A stretch of 64,000 bases of DNA from Anopheles merus (GCF_017562075.2 NC_054084.1:20386389-20450388), one strand, 5' to 3'. Shown: positions 50,061-62,125, numbered from the stretch's first letter. Translations and numbers: made by a program. Notes: generated by a model from the letters alone, not told the origin.

Positions 50061-51680
50061 CTATAGCGAGTGTAGCGGAAAAAAGCTGGAGCTGGTGCAA
50101 AATTGGTCCCAAACGGTTGGGCTGATTGGTGCGAAAGAAAGAAAGAAAAAAAAGCCAACGAACACCAAATCGATTTTCCCGAAAAACAGCCGTACCAGCT
50201 CGGCCTGATGATCAAGCAAAACAAATTGACTACTTTCTACACGCACCCCGGGACTGGGTTGAACAAGAACAACGCACACAAAAGGCTGCTGGCCCGTACA
50301 ATGCGGGCCCACTTTGGCCGTCGATCAGGTCCCAAATCCGGTCCCATCGACGCCGGCCACTTCATCACCTAATCCGCGTTACGCTCTGTGCCAGGGGTAG
50401 ATTTGAAAGAAAAAGGTGACACTAAGCTTCACTCTCTATCTCTCTCTCTTCGTCCTCTTCGTTTCGTCCACTGCACTGCCGAGCGCGCGGGCGCTCGCCC
50501 GCAATCCCATAATTTTCACCCAATTTCACACCACCCTCTAATGACAATATTCAAATTTGCTTTGATGTAACGCACCCGCCAAAAGTGGTGGCCACCCCGG
50601 TTGGAATCTTTTCCGGTGGCCAGTGGCAAACGAAGGCAACCCGGGCCAGTAAAAGCAACAAACCCCCCTCCTCTCCCTCTTAAAATGACGAAACTAAATG
50701 GTTTGAAACAAAGACAAAAGGCGAGAAGGCTTAACGGGCGGCGGAAACAAACAAAAGCCAGCGGCAACGGGATCCTTATCCAACCGTATCGAAGCAGCTA
50801 AAGGCAAAGAGTGGATGTTTTTGTTGTTTCCTTTTTTTTCTCCCTCAATCAGTTTTTCATGCCACTAGTCTCTGCTGCTACTGCTCCTGCTGTCGCTAGT
50901 TAAAGGAAGCTTTCGCGTGCTTTTCCGTGCTTGATGGAGGCGCCTAGTGCCCTGTATCCGGATCCGCTTGAAGCCTTTGGCAAAAAGGCTCTTTGCTGCC
51001 TTAAAGCAGAGCGGAGGCCCGATACACCAAGCGGATGTCTGTGGACATGTATGTGTGGGTGTTTGTACTACCGTTCACTGCCCATTTCCCGGCCCAAAAA
51101 AAAAGTGTACGACGACATCGCTGGCCAAAATACACGCCGTGTTGAAAGCGAGAGTTGGAAAATGAATATCGGCATCTCCCATGCGATACGGTCGTTTAAA
51201 ATAATAAGTATGGAATGAAATAAAATTTACATTTCGTTTCGGGCTAGAGGCCCGTACGCCGGGCCCAACAGCTCGCGGTCGACTCGCGCACGAAAACTGT
51301 CGTTCGTTCGCGATCGCGTAACGCTGCTGCCGGGTGGGTGGATAGCACGCTTCTTGCTCACATATATTTTCACAACCCTCACTATCTTCTCCTTTCGACT
51401 GGTAGCATTAGTGTGCATTAGCATATCAGAGAGCATAGCATACGGCGCTGTTGCGGATTAAAAATCTGCCTTTATGAATGCAAACACTACCGCACGCGCG
51501 CGCTACATGTGTTGAAGTGGCACGAGAGCGGAATTTCCAGCGCTTCTGGCCGGGGCTTCTCTTTGATTCTCGGCAAACACATTACACGGTGTAGAATCGG
51601 TTGTGGAATCGGTTTTAAGCTTTGGGCTGGAACATACGATGCAGGAATTGTTGCGTTGGCATGCTTGAACACGATTTAAA
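50061..51680. other. gene-free stretch
   Basis: GC-richer DNA with a CTCTAT/CTCT patch near 50432-50450. No supported gene. Confidence 0.45.
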
Positions 51681-54183
51681 GTAACATTTTCACTTCTAAA
51701 ACAGCAATATGTTTCTGAACAGTTGTTATCATTCGCTTGTTATTTTATTTCACACAAGACACTAAATAAAGTGTCCATTCTTTTTGGTGAGCATTTAAAA
51801 CCGCTCTTTTCTCCCGAAACAAAAAAAGAAGCATGCAACAAAACCTCATTAATTCGTCACAAATTACCAAAGAATTTGCTTTTACTGTGCTATGCCCCTT
51901 GCCGAACGGCCGGCAGTCCGCATGGTAGCACTGTGGGCTCTGCAGGCTCTGCCATCACTTAGGCACCACACTACACATTCACCTCGTTGTCATACTCCTT
52001 CGTCCACTTCGGGCTCGGTGATAAATTGCCCGTACGTGAGGGCTGTCACGCTTAGCTGTTGTATTACCAGTCATTTCGAGAGCTGGGGCACGAAGCGAAC
52101 GCATCCATATCCCGTGTGTCCCTTTATTGACACCGCAACAGCAGTGGCACGAACGGAGAAAACGGCACACTCACCCAAACCAATGGCCGCCCCGGTTGAA
52201 GGTTGTTACGGTGTGCGATGAAATGGGCAATGGGGTGAAATTTCACTTGCCGAAGTGGTCAAAAACGCATTTACGCTCCAGCGCACGGAGAGACAGAACC
52301 TGGGACGCAACGAACCCGCTACTACTACCACCACTACCAGTTTGTCGGCACGAGGTGGCAAGATAAATATTCATGAGCGTACAAATTGCGCTGTTCCCGC
52401 TGAACCGGTACCGACGGTCGGTTCATAAACTGTGTGTTGGCTGACCGATCGAATGCCATACACAACATTTGGGCTGCATAAACACATACCTGTCTGAAGG
52501 TGAGCCCGCTTTGTTTGGCCTTCCTTTCTTCGGTGCTTCACTTGGTTAATCCTTAGTGCTGCTGCGTATGTTCACACTGCTTAAAGCTGCCTAGTAGTAT
52601 CTCGCATGAAGCTTCATTAACACTATGCGCTTGTCACACTTTACGCCACACACTCATAGAAACACAGTGTATCACTGCAAGCAACCGGTTTCAAGCCAAA
52701 TAAGAAGCGCAGCGCTAGTTGATAACAGCTTCCTTCGGGTTTCGCACATAGACACCAATTATCCATAGATGAATATTAACTACCACACACACACACAAAA
52801 GCGCGCTCATACACGCACACACGAGGATGGAAATAGACACTAGAGCGTTGACGTTCGCGACACGGACACACAGCAAAGGGTTAAGTTAGTTGAATAGACA
52901 GTATAAGCAATGCACCTACACACATACGCACACGCACACGCACACACACTGGGAATAACACACTACACGCGCACAATGCACTTCTACGTTGGATTATCTT
53001 ACTATACCGGCAACGCGGTCAATTCTGCTGGGGGGTGGAAAAATAACGAACAAAAATTAGCTTTTCAAGCAGTTTTGTTAACTGCTTCACGTTCCTTTCA
53101 GTGTAACGGTGCATACACTTAAAAAAAACAAGTAACACCAAGTACACTAATAACAAGTAACACTAAGCAACGCAGTAACGGACGCAAAACTCGTGTCGCG
53201 TTCATGTAAATCGGTCAACTTGCTTCTCTATTATCTTCCCAACCAACGGGCTTCCCCTCGTAGATACGTACGCTGAGGGTTGCCGTGGAAGGGCGTAAAA
53301 TTTGCATTACTGTGCACAGGTTGTGTGTATTGTCCTTCCCTTCTGTTGTTTGAAAGAAAATTGCACCGCTTGCTACGTTGCTTTCAATGCATTGTCACTG
53401 TATCCTGTGCCGTATTGTGCCACCTAGCACAATCTGTGTAGCTAGGAGAGAAGCAGCTCTACCCGCACCCACCACAGCCGGGTTTTGGGAGCTTTGTGCC
53501 ACATGGACTGTGTTCTGTGGCCACTCGTTGCGACCTACAATGCTTTCACTTCCATCCACTTTCTTGCGGCAATTCTTCGAGCCCGCTCAAGCAAAAACTC
53601 ACCCTCCATCCGCCCTGCCCCTGGTTATCATCATCATCCTTTTATCCTGGGCCCCCAAAACGAGCACACGCCGCCAACTACAATGCAACCTACGCCCGGA
53701 ACAAGCGCGTCAACAAGCGGCACACAAGTGGAGCAGGCTCTTTTGTCTTCATCCCCGCCTCTCCCCACACACACACATATCCGTGGCATTTTTTTGTCTT
53801 GCATTGCATTGGCGCTTCCGGTGCTTTCGTTTCGCATTTACCACATCGTTCTCTTTTCGGTCGCTTTGAACGCTTTCTTCACTATTGTCGTTGGGTGATT
53901 TGGCAGGCACACATACACACATACACACCCACAAAACAGTTGCCAGAAATTAAGCCACTCACTTAGATCGTACAGCCACAAATGACAGCCACTGTCACTG
54001 ACAGGAGGTAATTGTTTCAGCTGCGGGGTGGAAGATCCTGCAGTGGAGGACGCAACTGTAATTGAGCTTACTGTTGAACCAGTGTAATCTTAACTTCTGG
54101 AAGATCTATATTTCGTTTAGGGGTATCTTCTCTTGGCATATGTTTCAGAGTAATACACATACATACTCACGCACTCACACACT

Positions 54184-54186
<3 letters not shown>

Positions 54187-54265
<79 letters not shown>
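54187..54265. repeat. long AC/GT microsatellite
   Basis: Uninterrupted AC run of 79 bp (39 units plus A), the longest in the window, preceded by an imperfect ACAT/ACTC-rich stretch from about 54156. Confidence 0.97.
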
Positions 54266-54267
<2 letters not shown>

Positions 54268-54833
54268 AATCCCAACATCTGATTAAGACCACACCAATTA
54301 CTTCCGGGAATGTAACATCAGTGGGAGACCATTTCAGCAGAGTTCAGAAGATATTTCTCCGCCTTAAACTATCGCACACACATACACCCTGTACATACAT
54401 CCACACACGAAAACTGGAACCCCTGTGACGGGCACCTCTCCAAAAGCTTGCACGGTTGCCTCAAGTCTGATCAACAGAGTGTCTCTTGGTCCTGGTTTCG
54501 GCAAAACCTCGAAGTTGACGAAGTGACAAAATCCCGCACGGAGAGACTGACACAACTGACTCACCACACCAGCCAACTGGTACTGGTCGAACCGACACCG
54601 ACATCGACTGCTGCGACTATCGCCATGGCAACCGACAGCGATTACCGATTGCCACACATATACGCACGGCATACGCACACCGAGACAGTGATCGTTCACG
54701 CTCCTCTTCCGCTTTGAAGCGATGCCTTGCAAGATTTGCATTCTCAAAGCAAAAAAAAAGCCACTCCAATCACTCTGTTGTGCGTTTCGCAACGGAACTG
54801 TGTGTATGGGCAGTTTGACTCTCGCTCTCTCTT

Positions 54834-54837
<4 letters not shown>

Positions 54838-54869
<32 letters not shown>
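54838..54869. repeat. GT microsatellite
   Basis: Uninterrupted TG/GT run of 16 units. Confidence 0.95.
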
Positions 54870-54870
<1 letters not shown>

Positions 54871-56242
54871 ATCATTCTGCATCGGGTTTCCGGTTTTCCC
54901 GAACTTCACAAGCTCTCTCTCTCTCCACATTCTGTGTGCCGTATGTGTCCGTGGCTTCTCTCGGGTGGTTCTCTCGTGTGCTTACGCTGCTTCTACCAGC
55001 GTGTGCGTGTCTGCGTTCGGACTGCTGTCATCCCGACAACATCCGGCATCGCTTATCTCTCCGTCTCCTGAAATTCTTATCACTTCAGGTTCGAAAAGTG
55101 GGAGTAATCGGTACTCGGCCCAAAATCGAGATACCTGCTTCGGGAGCGAACCGGAACATATGGTGTGCTCACGCCAATAAGGCAAGGGCAGCCACACCGA
55201 TCAGCAGTCTCCCATATATCCGTTCGCACAATGGGGTCCGTGCTTGTACGAGAGCATTGAATATGCACGCACTCGTCCGTACAGGTGGGGCGTCGGTCCA
55301 AAACACAAATCCACCTTCCGTGCCGAAAAAGTCACGCATACTCTCTTAAAACTATGCACGAAATGCTATTTGGAACTTGCGTTCGCGTTGGACAAAACAA
55401 ATAGATTCACAAACCCCGCTTCTGAAGCTGGTTGGAAGAGTCTTTTCGGAGCACAACCTCTAAACGAAGCTTTCGAGGTCGTCTCTGTCCGAAACTGTGA
55501 CATAATGTGGCAGCGCGTCGGAAACCTCCACGCAGGCAGGCTTGGCAGACGACGGTGCTGCAACACGTAGTTCCGTCCATTTCCGGAGGTGTGTGCGCGA
55601 CCTTTTCCAAACCCACACAGACACACAGAGCGCAAGGACGCAGGGAAAAACAAGGAACACACACCGGACCCCTCCCGAGACCGACGGGACGGGAGGTTTT
55701 CTTTTTATTTATTTCCGTCCCAGTCTCAGGCCCAGTCGGTGAAGGCGGTTCGTAATTCGTTGCGACGCGAAATTGATTGGCTTGGCACAGGTTGCTTTCG
55801 AGCACTCCGAAAACAATAAAAGGACACTCACACACACAACAACCAAACAGTGGGTGCCGTTGTTGATAGCAAGGATCCTCGGCCTTGTGTGCCTACGACG
55901 AAACAATCACACCCCGTGGTGGTGGGTGTCTCGCTCTTGCTCACTGTTTTGTCGTCCCGTTCCGACACTTCCGTTCCGTAGTAACGTCTATTTCGCACAC
56001 TTTTCGGCGCACACACACACACACCCTTGGATCGTAATCGAATGAGCAGAGTAGGCGACTACTTCTTCGGCAGTCCTGTCGTCATCTGTCTTCTTATCGG
56101 GACAGCTTGTATTGGGAAGCTTTTGCTAGGTGGGCGAACCTTATCAGGCGTCATTTTTGTGTGCTGCTGCTAGTAAAGGATTGTCGAAGGCTTAAACAGA
56201 GAGCCATAGAGAGGGAGTTAGAGAGAGCGAGCACAAAGAGAC

Positions 56243-56266
56243 GGAGAGAGAGAGAGAGAGAGAGAG
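56243..56266. repeat. GA microsatellite
   Basis: Uninterrupted GA run of 12 units within a wider GAGA-rich patch (about 56205-56266). Confidence 0.9.
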
Positions 56267-57128
56267 CCTCGAATACAGTGCGAAACAACGAACGGAAAAC
56301 TTTTAAGTTAATTAACAACGGGAAAAAAGAATTGATTTATTCGCAGCGTAGCACACAGTCACGCAACCGGGGAGCATCCACCGAGGCAGCCGGAGTCATT
56401 TTGGACACTATTTTAGTTCAGTATATGGGTGGGTGGGTGGTGGTGGGGAATGCTTACAGGGTGCTCTTATCCTCTTTTGCACCACTTCATAGTCAAATTT
56501 CGGGTTTCGGGTTCCGGTTTCGTACGAGTTCTTCCGAGTTGTTACAGCTCAGCTGTGTTTCCATGATGTTGTCTTGCTGATTTCTTTCCACCAGAAAACT
56601 TTGAGTAACTTTTGGGCGTGCGTGTATCCATTTTGTCCTTCTGCTAGCTTTTGTTACTTCACTGCTGCACAAGGCACACACATTCTCCCATCGTGGATTT
56701 ACTGTTTTGGACATAAGCCATTAGGCCAAAACCGCGTTTAGGAAAACAGACCGACAATCACACGCACTGACACAATGATGGTAGGATCAACCCATAAAAA
56801 ATTGAACTTAACCAAACCAACTCCTACCGTAATTTGTGTCTACACACGCACATACGCGCGGGATGTTGAGATGAGGGATAAAAAGTGGGAAGGGACCAGA
56901 ATGGTTGATGACGCTGCTAGTGTTGGGGTTGGGTTGCAGAGGACAAAACAGAGATGACAGAGATTGACCGATAGGCGAATGGGTGGCCTTGCGAAACGCG
57001 GTACGCGGCACATACGACCGGTGGGAAAACTGACTGAAGACTGAAGGTGGAAGCTTTTCCGACCAGCAGCAACCGCTTGGCCGACGATTGTAGCAGCCGC
57101 CTGCAACGGCACCATACTACTACACCCT

Positions 57129-57135
<7 letters not shown>

Positions 57136-57182
<47 letters not shown>

Positions 57183-57209
57183 TCTCTCTCACTCTCTCTC
57201 TCTCTCTCT
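57136..57209. repeat. compound CT/GA microsatellite
   Basis: CT repeats with two CTCA interruptions. On the minus strand this is a long GAGA tract. Confidence 0.95.
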
Positions 57210-57650
57210 TCGTACGCGCGCGGGTGGTGTTACTCCCTTCGCGCTCTCATGCTCGCACAATCGTGGGAGTATTGCGTGTCCTTCGGAGCCGCATAACACA
57301 GGCAGGCGCTTTCGGTGTGTGCTCTCTTTTGATGCGCTCTCGCTGACAGCCAGCTAGGGCACGAGTGGAGTGACAACGAGAAACAAGCGACTGCCTTGTA
57401 ACCGGTGTGAGGGTGTGTTTGTGTGAGGATCCATACGGCAGCCAGTCTTAGGGCGAGCTTCGCGAAATCTTTTGTTGTATTTCGGGAGAGCGGCAAACAA
57501 CCGTTTCTTGCGCACGGCCATCCACTAGGAAAGTTGTTGTCCAGCGTATTGTCTTGGTGGCTAGAGCTCGGAACCGAGTTTGGGAATTTAGTACGTTTGC
57601 CAACTTTTAGTACATTCACGTTTGAATGGTGTTATATTGATCACTAATGC

Positions 57651-59455
57651 ACTAAGAAGGAGTCTTCATTGATTAACAGTTCTTATGTGTCCTTCATTGG
57701 ATGATGTTTACGGATTGTGAATATATTAATGGTTTTTTAATGTATTTAAGTAATGACATGTACTTTTCTTTTTTTACAAAATGGCTTCCATCTCATGTGG
57801 CATTCAGCGTCGTCTGTTGCATTTTGGTTAAAGCTAGTAGTAATTTTTTATGTGAATAGGATTAGTCTGATTATGAAATTAGTCAATATTGCGCAATTAA
57901 AAAAGCTCAAGTAGGAAAGTTAATAATGCAAATGATAGAACATGTTTGTATTTATCATTATTAACATAATTCAAGCATTTGGAAATTAAATTAACACTTT
58001 CGATACCAAGTTTTAAAAAATGTATGTGTTTTAGTGCGTAAGAAGATATCTTGTAAGTTGAAAACATGTTCTAAAATAGTCTCTATTATTCAGATTCTCT
58101 CCAAAATTCTGACTCGCAGCAATTAAGAACCCAACACAAAACTGTTCTACTGTTATATTGTTACCTTCCAATGCCACGCTTCCAAAGAAATATAGACATA
58201 CTAACTTGAGTTGGGGTAAGACTCCCCCCCTCCACCAACAGGGCACTCGGTTGTCATTGAAGAAACCGAACAGACGACATGCTCACCGTAATGCGCGCGA
58301 ACCGTTGCGCAAGGTACAGGTTCTGCTCTCGCTTGCGATGCGTGTCAAAAACACGGGATACCATCCCTTACCGGCCCTTACCCAACACAGGTCCGGGGCA
58401 ATGGGTCAGGTTTGTGTTTTGTCTCTCTTTCTGCACCTGAAAGGTTGTCCATGTGGGTGAGTTAGTATTGGTGAGCTTTCAGGGCTTTCAGCACGCCGTT
58501 TTAGGAGGATTGTTAATGCACCCGGGCTGCTTGAATAGATTGGAGCAGTAGAAAAAGCATAACACGAAACTTTTTTTTTGCAAAAATGATGCAAAAAATT
58601 TTTTCGTTTCAAATTATTTAACTTTTTCATATTATTGCAAAAGAATAATTTTAGTTTGAATGGAGCATGGAGCATGTTATGTCTTAATATGTTGTTGGAC
58701 TCAATTTGACATTTTTGTGCTATTCACCTAAGGTAATTGCTACCAATACCATGAGGATAAATAAAGAATAAATCTTAACTCACATCTCACTAACGTAAAA
58801 AAGCTGATGTTAATAAGGGTCAAAGTATAAATCAACAGGTTGACGAACCTGAAGCTATACTGCGCCTAAATGTATACAACGAGGTAATCGGTGGAGGCAG
58901 TGTTGCGTGCCAATTTTCATTCTCTAGCTTTTTCCTATTCTCGCATGCTACACAGCTTTCTCCGTGAGCTTCTTACGGAGCATACTCTAAATTAATGTAA
59001 AAAAAGTGACCTATAATTATCTGCGAACACCAATGGTTGAGAATAAGTATCAGAAAACTAAGGTTAAGTACTGCTAGAAACATGTGTTACTAAAATAAAT
59101 ATAGCAAAAAAATTGTTATTTCTTTTTTTATGACATAGTTGAAATTCAACTAATAATAAAAATGATTTGTAACAAATTGTAAAATTCATTTAATTAAAAG
59201 CTTCTTATAAGCTAATCCTCTAGTTGAAAGTTTATATCACATCCAAGCTCGTTTTAGCACTACCGCAATTATTTCTTTAAATATAAGTATAGGCAACGCT
59301 TAAAAAAATAAAACTTGAAACTAGCATTAATTTACGCCTAAAAAATAGGCAAATGTGCATGAAATATTTCCTTTTCTTTGCATTCCATCTTTACTTTACA
59401 TTGAGTTTCAAGGTAGCAGTAAAAGCAATTAGATAGAGATTAGAGATACCTCTTA
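57651..59455. other. AT-rich gene-free block
   Basis: AT-rich apart from a GC-richer part at about 58200-58460. No gene. A short hairpin, CTCCGT and ACGGAG, lies near 58960-58980. Confidence 0.45.
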
Positions 59456-59775
59456 AACGTGGATTCGAAGATACTTTGAATAGTTTTTAACAACAAAACA
59501 GTTCTTTTAGCAAATTGTACTTATTTGACACATCAATTGTGAAATGCAAAAAATAAAATCATTCTGATCGAATTTAAACATAAAATAACAAAAATAAAAA
59601 AAAAATCTTCAATCAGAGTGAAATCAAATAATTAATATAGTGGCTAAAACGTAATACCTAAAGCAAACACAGAAATTGGCTATATTTTGGCTGAAAACTA
59701 CAATATTTGATTAACGCGTAAATTCGAGATAAGCAAATAGCATTATAACGTATCCCGGGACAACATGTAATAGTT
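59456..59775. repeat. dispersed repeat, copy B
   Basis: Diverged partner of 44215-44532 in the same orientation, sharing the same words in the same order (TAGCAAATTGTA, ATTTGACACATCAATTGT, TCAAATAATTAATA, AAATTCGAGATAAGC, GACAACATG). Not interrupted here. Family unknown and ends not defined. Confidence 0.6.
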
Positions 59776-60219
59776 TTTTTTTTACATCGAAAAGACAGCT
59801 AAACACTTGTGCAATGGTGACATTTGCACAATAGATCGCTCGAAAAGTTTAAGATATTAAAATTTTAATAACGCGTGCTACCAGCAGGATGATTTTCTCC
59901 TGATTAAAATACAATTTTCATCTATCTTTGCTTCATTTTGATGTGTTTTAATATTAAAAAGTTTTTGAAATTACTCCAAGATCTTGATGAAAGTAGTAAT
60001 CAGTTTTATTGTTAAAAAATATCAACTTCTTTCTAAAGCATGCGAGACGTTCACCCTTCCAGTAGGAATCTCGTACAGATTGACAAGCCTCGTCTATTTG
60101 CACAAGTTGAGCGAAGTCTTCGCAACGTGGAGTGGAGTTGTGTGAAAAGAGTAAATATACACAGAGCTACCGATCCACGAAGATACGAACACTACGCAGA
60201 TACGTAATGCAAGATGTCT
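59776..60219. other. interval with one short unexplained reading frame
   Basis: Mostly AT-rich. At 60040-60207 there is a 55-codon plus-strand frame starting ATG, with balanced, charged composition (it contains IDKPRLFAQVERSLRNVEW). A pyrimidine-rich TTCTTTCTAAAG precedes it like a splice acceptor. No family is recognised and it may be an exon remnant, a transposon remnant or chance. Confidence 0.25.
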
Positions 60220-60225
60220 TTTATT
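60220..60225 (-). terminator. polyadenylation signal of the small secreted protein gene
   Basis: AATAAA on the minus strand, 89 bp past the stop codon. Confidence 0.7.
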
Positions 60226-60313
60226 GAATACTTTTACAGTACAATATCTACAGCACGTATCAACACTTGAAAATCGAACAATCGATTTGTAGCGAATATA
60301 TTCAACAAAAAGC

Positions 60314-60562
60314 TTATGGTTTATTGTTAATGAACTCGGTGATCAAATTCGCCGCCAATCCTAACCAGTAGCGCCCCGTCTCGGTAGCTTGCAATGCGGC
60401 AATCTTGACTGGATCGTACGGACTCGGCTTTTCACTTGCAAATGCACTCATCTCCATCGGTTCATTAGCGGTTGCACTTTCTTCGTCGACCGGCTTTGGA
60501 GCAGCCTGACAGATGCTCAGTACTGCCACAAGCAAGAATAGTAAGGCGAGCACGAACTTCAT
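60314..60562 (-). CDS. small secreted protein, function unknown (82 aa)
   Basis: Encodes an 82-residue protein with a textbook signal peptide: MKF, a hydrophobic core of about residues 4-17, and likely cleavage after SICQA at about residue 20. The mature chain of about 62 residues has an acidic N-terminal part (PVDEESATANEPMEM), a PSPYDP turn and a C-terminal amphipathic segment, GRYWLGLAANLITEFINN. It has no cysteine after the signal peptide and no domain I recognise. The start codon has AAAA immediately before it, a good insect context. A TATATAAG box lies about 77 bp upstream and AATAAA 89 bp downstream, so it is a complete intronless unit. It is probably secreted. The nearest gene, on the same strand, encodes an eggshell protein, so a reproductive role is possible but unproven. 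Confidence 0.85.
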   Translation of the reverse strand: MKFVLALLFLLVAVLSICQAAPKPVDEESATANEPMEMSAFASEKPSPYDPVKIAALQATETGRYWLGLAANLITEFINNKP

Positions 60563-60638
60563 TTTTGGGCTTATTGTAAATGTCTTCCTATCTTCACGTC
60601 AGCAATCGAACAAACGGCCACATCATGCGTACGGATTG

Positions 60639-60646
60639 CTTATATA
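60639..60646 (-). promoter_or_regulatory. TATA box of the small secreted protein gene
   Basis: TATATAAG on the minus strand, 77 bp before the start codon. Transcription would start near 60615, giving a leader of about 50 nt. No clear TCAGT initiator is seen. Confidence 0.65.
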
Positions 60647-60953
60647 GCTTCTGTTTTGTGGCTGTGTTGTTTTTGATAAACATTGAACGTTTGCAGCTGT
60701 TTTGGGGAACGAGTTCCTCATCCGTATTCGTCATCTAGAATGTCTAGCAAGTTTTTACACTTCTCAGTGTTTTTTTTTTTGTGTGAACTGTGTGAATTTG
60801 TGAATGTTCTAAAAATAACGATTCGACCCTTGCAGGGAGCCACTGGAGGATTAAAAAGAAAAAATTGATATGGTTTTTATCCACAGGCTTGCTATAGAAC
60901 CGTTATGATTTGTTCTAGACCAATGTTCTTCCCGGAAGTTTTTTTACTATCAT
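60647..60953. other. upstream flank of the small secreted protein gene
   Basis: Short interval between the promoter and the RTE-like insertion. It includes a T-run at about 60769-60780. Nothing else supported. Confidence 0.4.
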
Positions 60954-60963
60954 AGTAATACGA
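60954..60963. repeat. left target-site duplication of the RTE-like insertion
   Basis: AGTAATACGA, repeated exactly at 61109-61118. Confidence 0.8.
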
Positions 60964-61108
60964 ATGGCAAGATGGCGTGGAGGCGTCCGCCATTAAGGCC
61001 GGGATAACGGACTGGCAGACGAAGGCGCGAGACCGTGAGCGGTTTCGGACTCTCCTGAGGCAGGCCAAGACCGCAAAGCGGTTGTAGTGCCGGATAAGTA
61101 AGTAAGTA
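60964..61108 (+). mobile_element. severely 5'-truncated RTE-like retrotransposon end
   Basis: About 145 bp of a LINE 3' end, bounded by a perfect 10-bp target duplication. It consists of the last coding part of the polymerase, a very short 3' untranslated region and a TAAG/GTAA tetranucleotide tail (about 61094-61110). A tiny 3' UTR and a simple-repeat tail are typical of RTE-clade elements. The clade is inferred from this and from the C-terminal peptide. A SINE that borrows an RTE tail is an alternative. Confidence 0.75.
60974..61087 (+). pseudogene. C-terminal end of an RTE-like ORF
   Basis: The frame reads GVEASAIKAGITDWQTKARD, continues through RERFRTLLRQAKTAKRL and stops at TAG 61085-61087. 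An AG-W-(K/R)AR-(D/N)R-LL-QAK ending is typical of RTE-type polymerases. Only 37 codons remain, so it is non-functional. The frame itself is undamaged, in keeping with a young insertion. Confidence 0.7.
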
Positions 61109-61118
61109 AGTAATACGA
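61109..61118. repeat. right target-site duplication of the RTE-like insertion
   Basis: AGTAATACGA, identical to 60954-60963. The boundary with the tail is ambiguous by a few bases. Confidence 0.8.
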
Positions 61119-62119
61119 TACTGTCGAACGTTTAATCACGTTTAATGTCGAACGTGATCTAAATTGAGATTATCGCATTATTTAGCGCTTTAAAAACTTT
61201 GATTTGACACGTCTATAATTCTATAATTATCACTAATTGTTTTTTGTACAAATATCAGTTCGTAAAAGATAGAACATTTCTCTTAGATTTCAGTTATTTT
61301 TTAGTAAATGATGAGTGTTTAATATGTCCTTGGTTAAAATTAGATTTAGTAAAAGAAGGTTCATTATTACGAGCGAACGGTGGCTGAGTTGAAACGTGTT
61401 GCGTCAAAAATGAAAATAAAAGAAGAATTCACGCCTTCAAGATAATTTAAAACAATAAATTATTTTATATATCTTTACCATAATGTAAAACAATTATTTT
61501 CCTACTGAAGAGAGGGCATACTACATGATGAAACAAGGAATTCTGTTTGATACGATAAGAATATTTAATTAGCTTTAACATATGGCATACCAAAAGTGTA
61601 CAAAACATTAGATATTATAAAAAACTTGTTTAAAAAAACATATTAATGCCAAAACGGTTGATATATGTTCTTATTCTAACTGGAAATGATCAATTTTTTC
61701 ATTTGTTTTTGTTATCACAGTTTAGTGCAAGAAGTTCAGAAAGTAAGCAACCAATATGAGAACCACGAAGTTACCATAAAGTAAAGGCATACAGTTCTAT
61801 TTTAGTGGCATATTTGTTCTCATTGATTATTTTTTTCATGTTCCATTTTTTGTTAAAATTGTCCATTCTACTTTTATAAGTATTTTTATTGATTACTTTT
61901 TTACTGCTTACATTTTTTTCTTGTTTCATTCGTTTGTTAAATTTGTTGTTTCATTCCATTTCTCACACACTTTAACGCTACGATCACTTTATAGCTACAA
62001 CCACTTATTCAAAGAACATATAATGGTTCATCAATTCCAAAACTATTTTTTCTTTCAATTACTTAAACACTTAATTACATGAAAACAGTTGTTTTTTTTT
62101 TTGTTAGGAAAATTCACAC
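61119..62119. other. AT-rich intergenic block
   Basis: Separates the two genes. Near 61124-61160 GTCGAACGT occurs twice, with ACGTTTAA/CACGTTTAAT words between. A 13-T run lies at 62090-62102. No gene. Confidence 0.5.
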
Positions 62120-62125
62120 TTTATT
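62120..62125 (-). terminator. polyadenylation signal of the vitelline-membrane gene
   Basis: AATAAA on the minus strand, 200 bp past the stop codon. A GCA repeat lies in the intervening 3' untranslated region at 62289-62303. Confidence 0.7.

Larger units (their letters stand above)
51681..57650. other. gene-free stretch dominated by CA, GT, CT and GA repeats
   Basis: C/A-rich DNA on the plus strand with many microsatellites. Open frames of 100-188 codons on both strands are driven by the repeats (runs of THTHTH or VCVCVC residues) and are not annotated. The texture resembles long 5' leaders or introns of insect regulatory genes. Which strand is transcribed, if any, cannot be told. Confidence 0.4.

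Noticed and set aside
54364..55349. Frames of 100-188 codons with runs of THTHTH or VCVCVC residues
   Set aside because: They are translations of CA/GT microsatellites.
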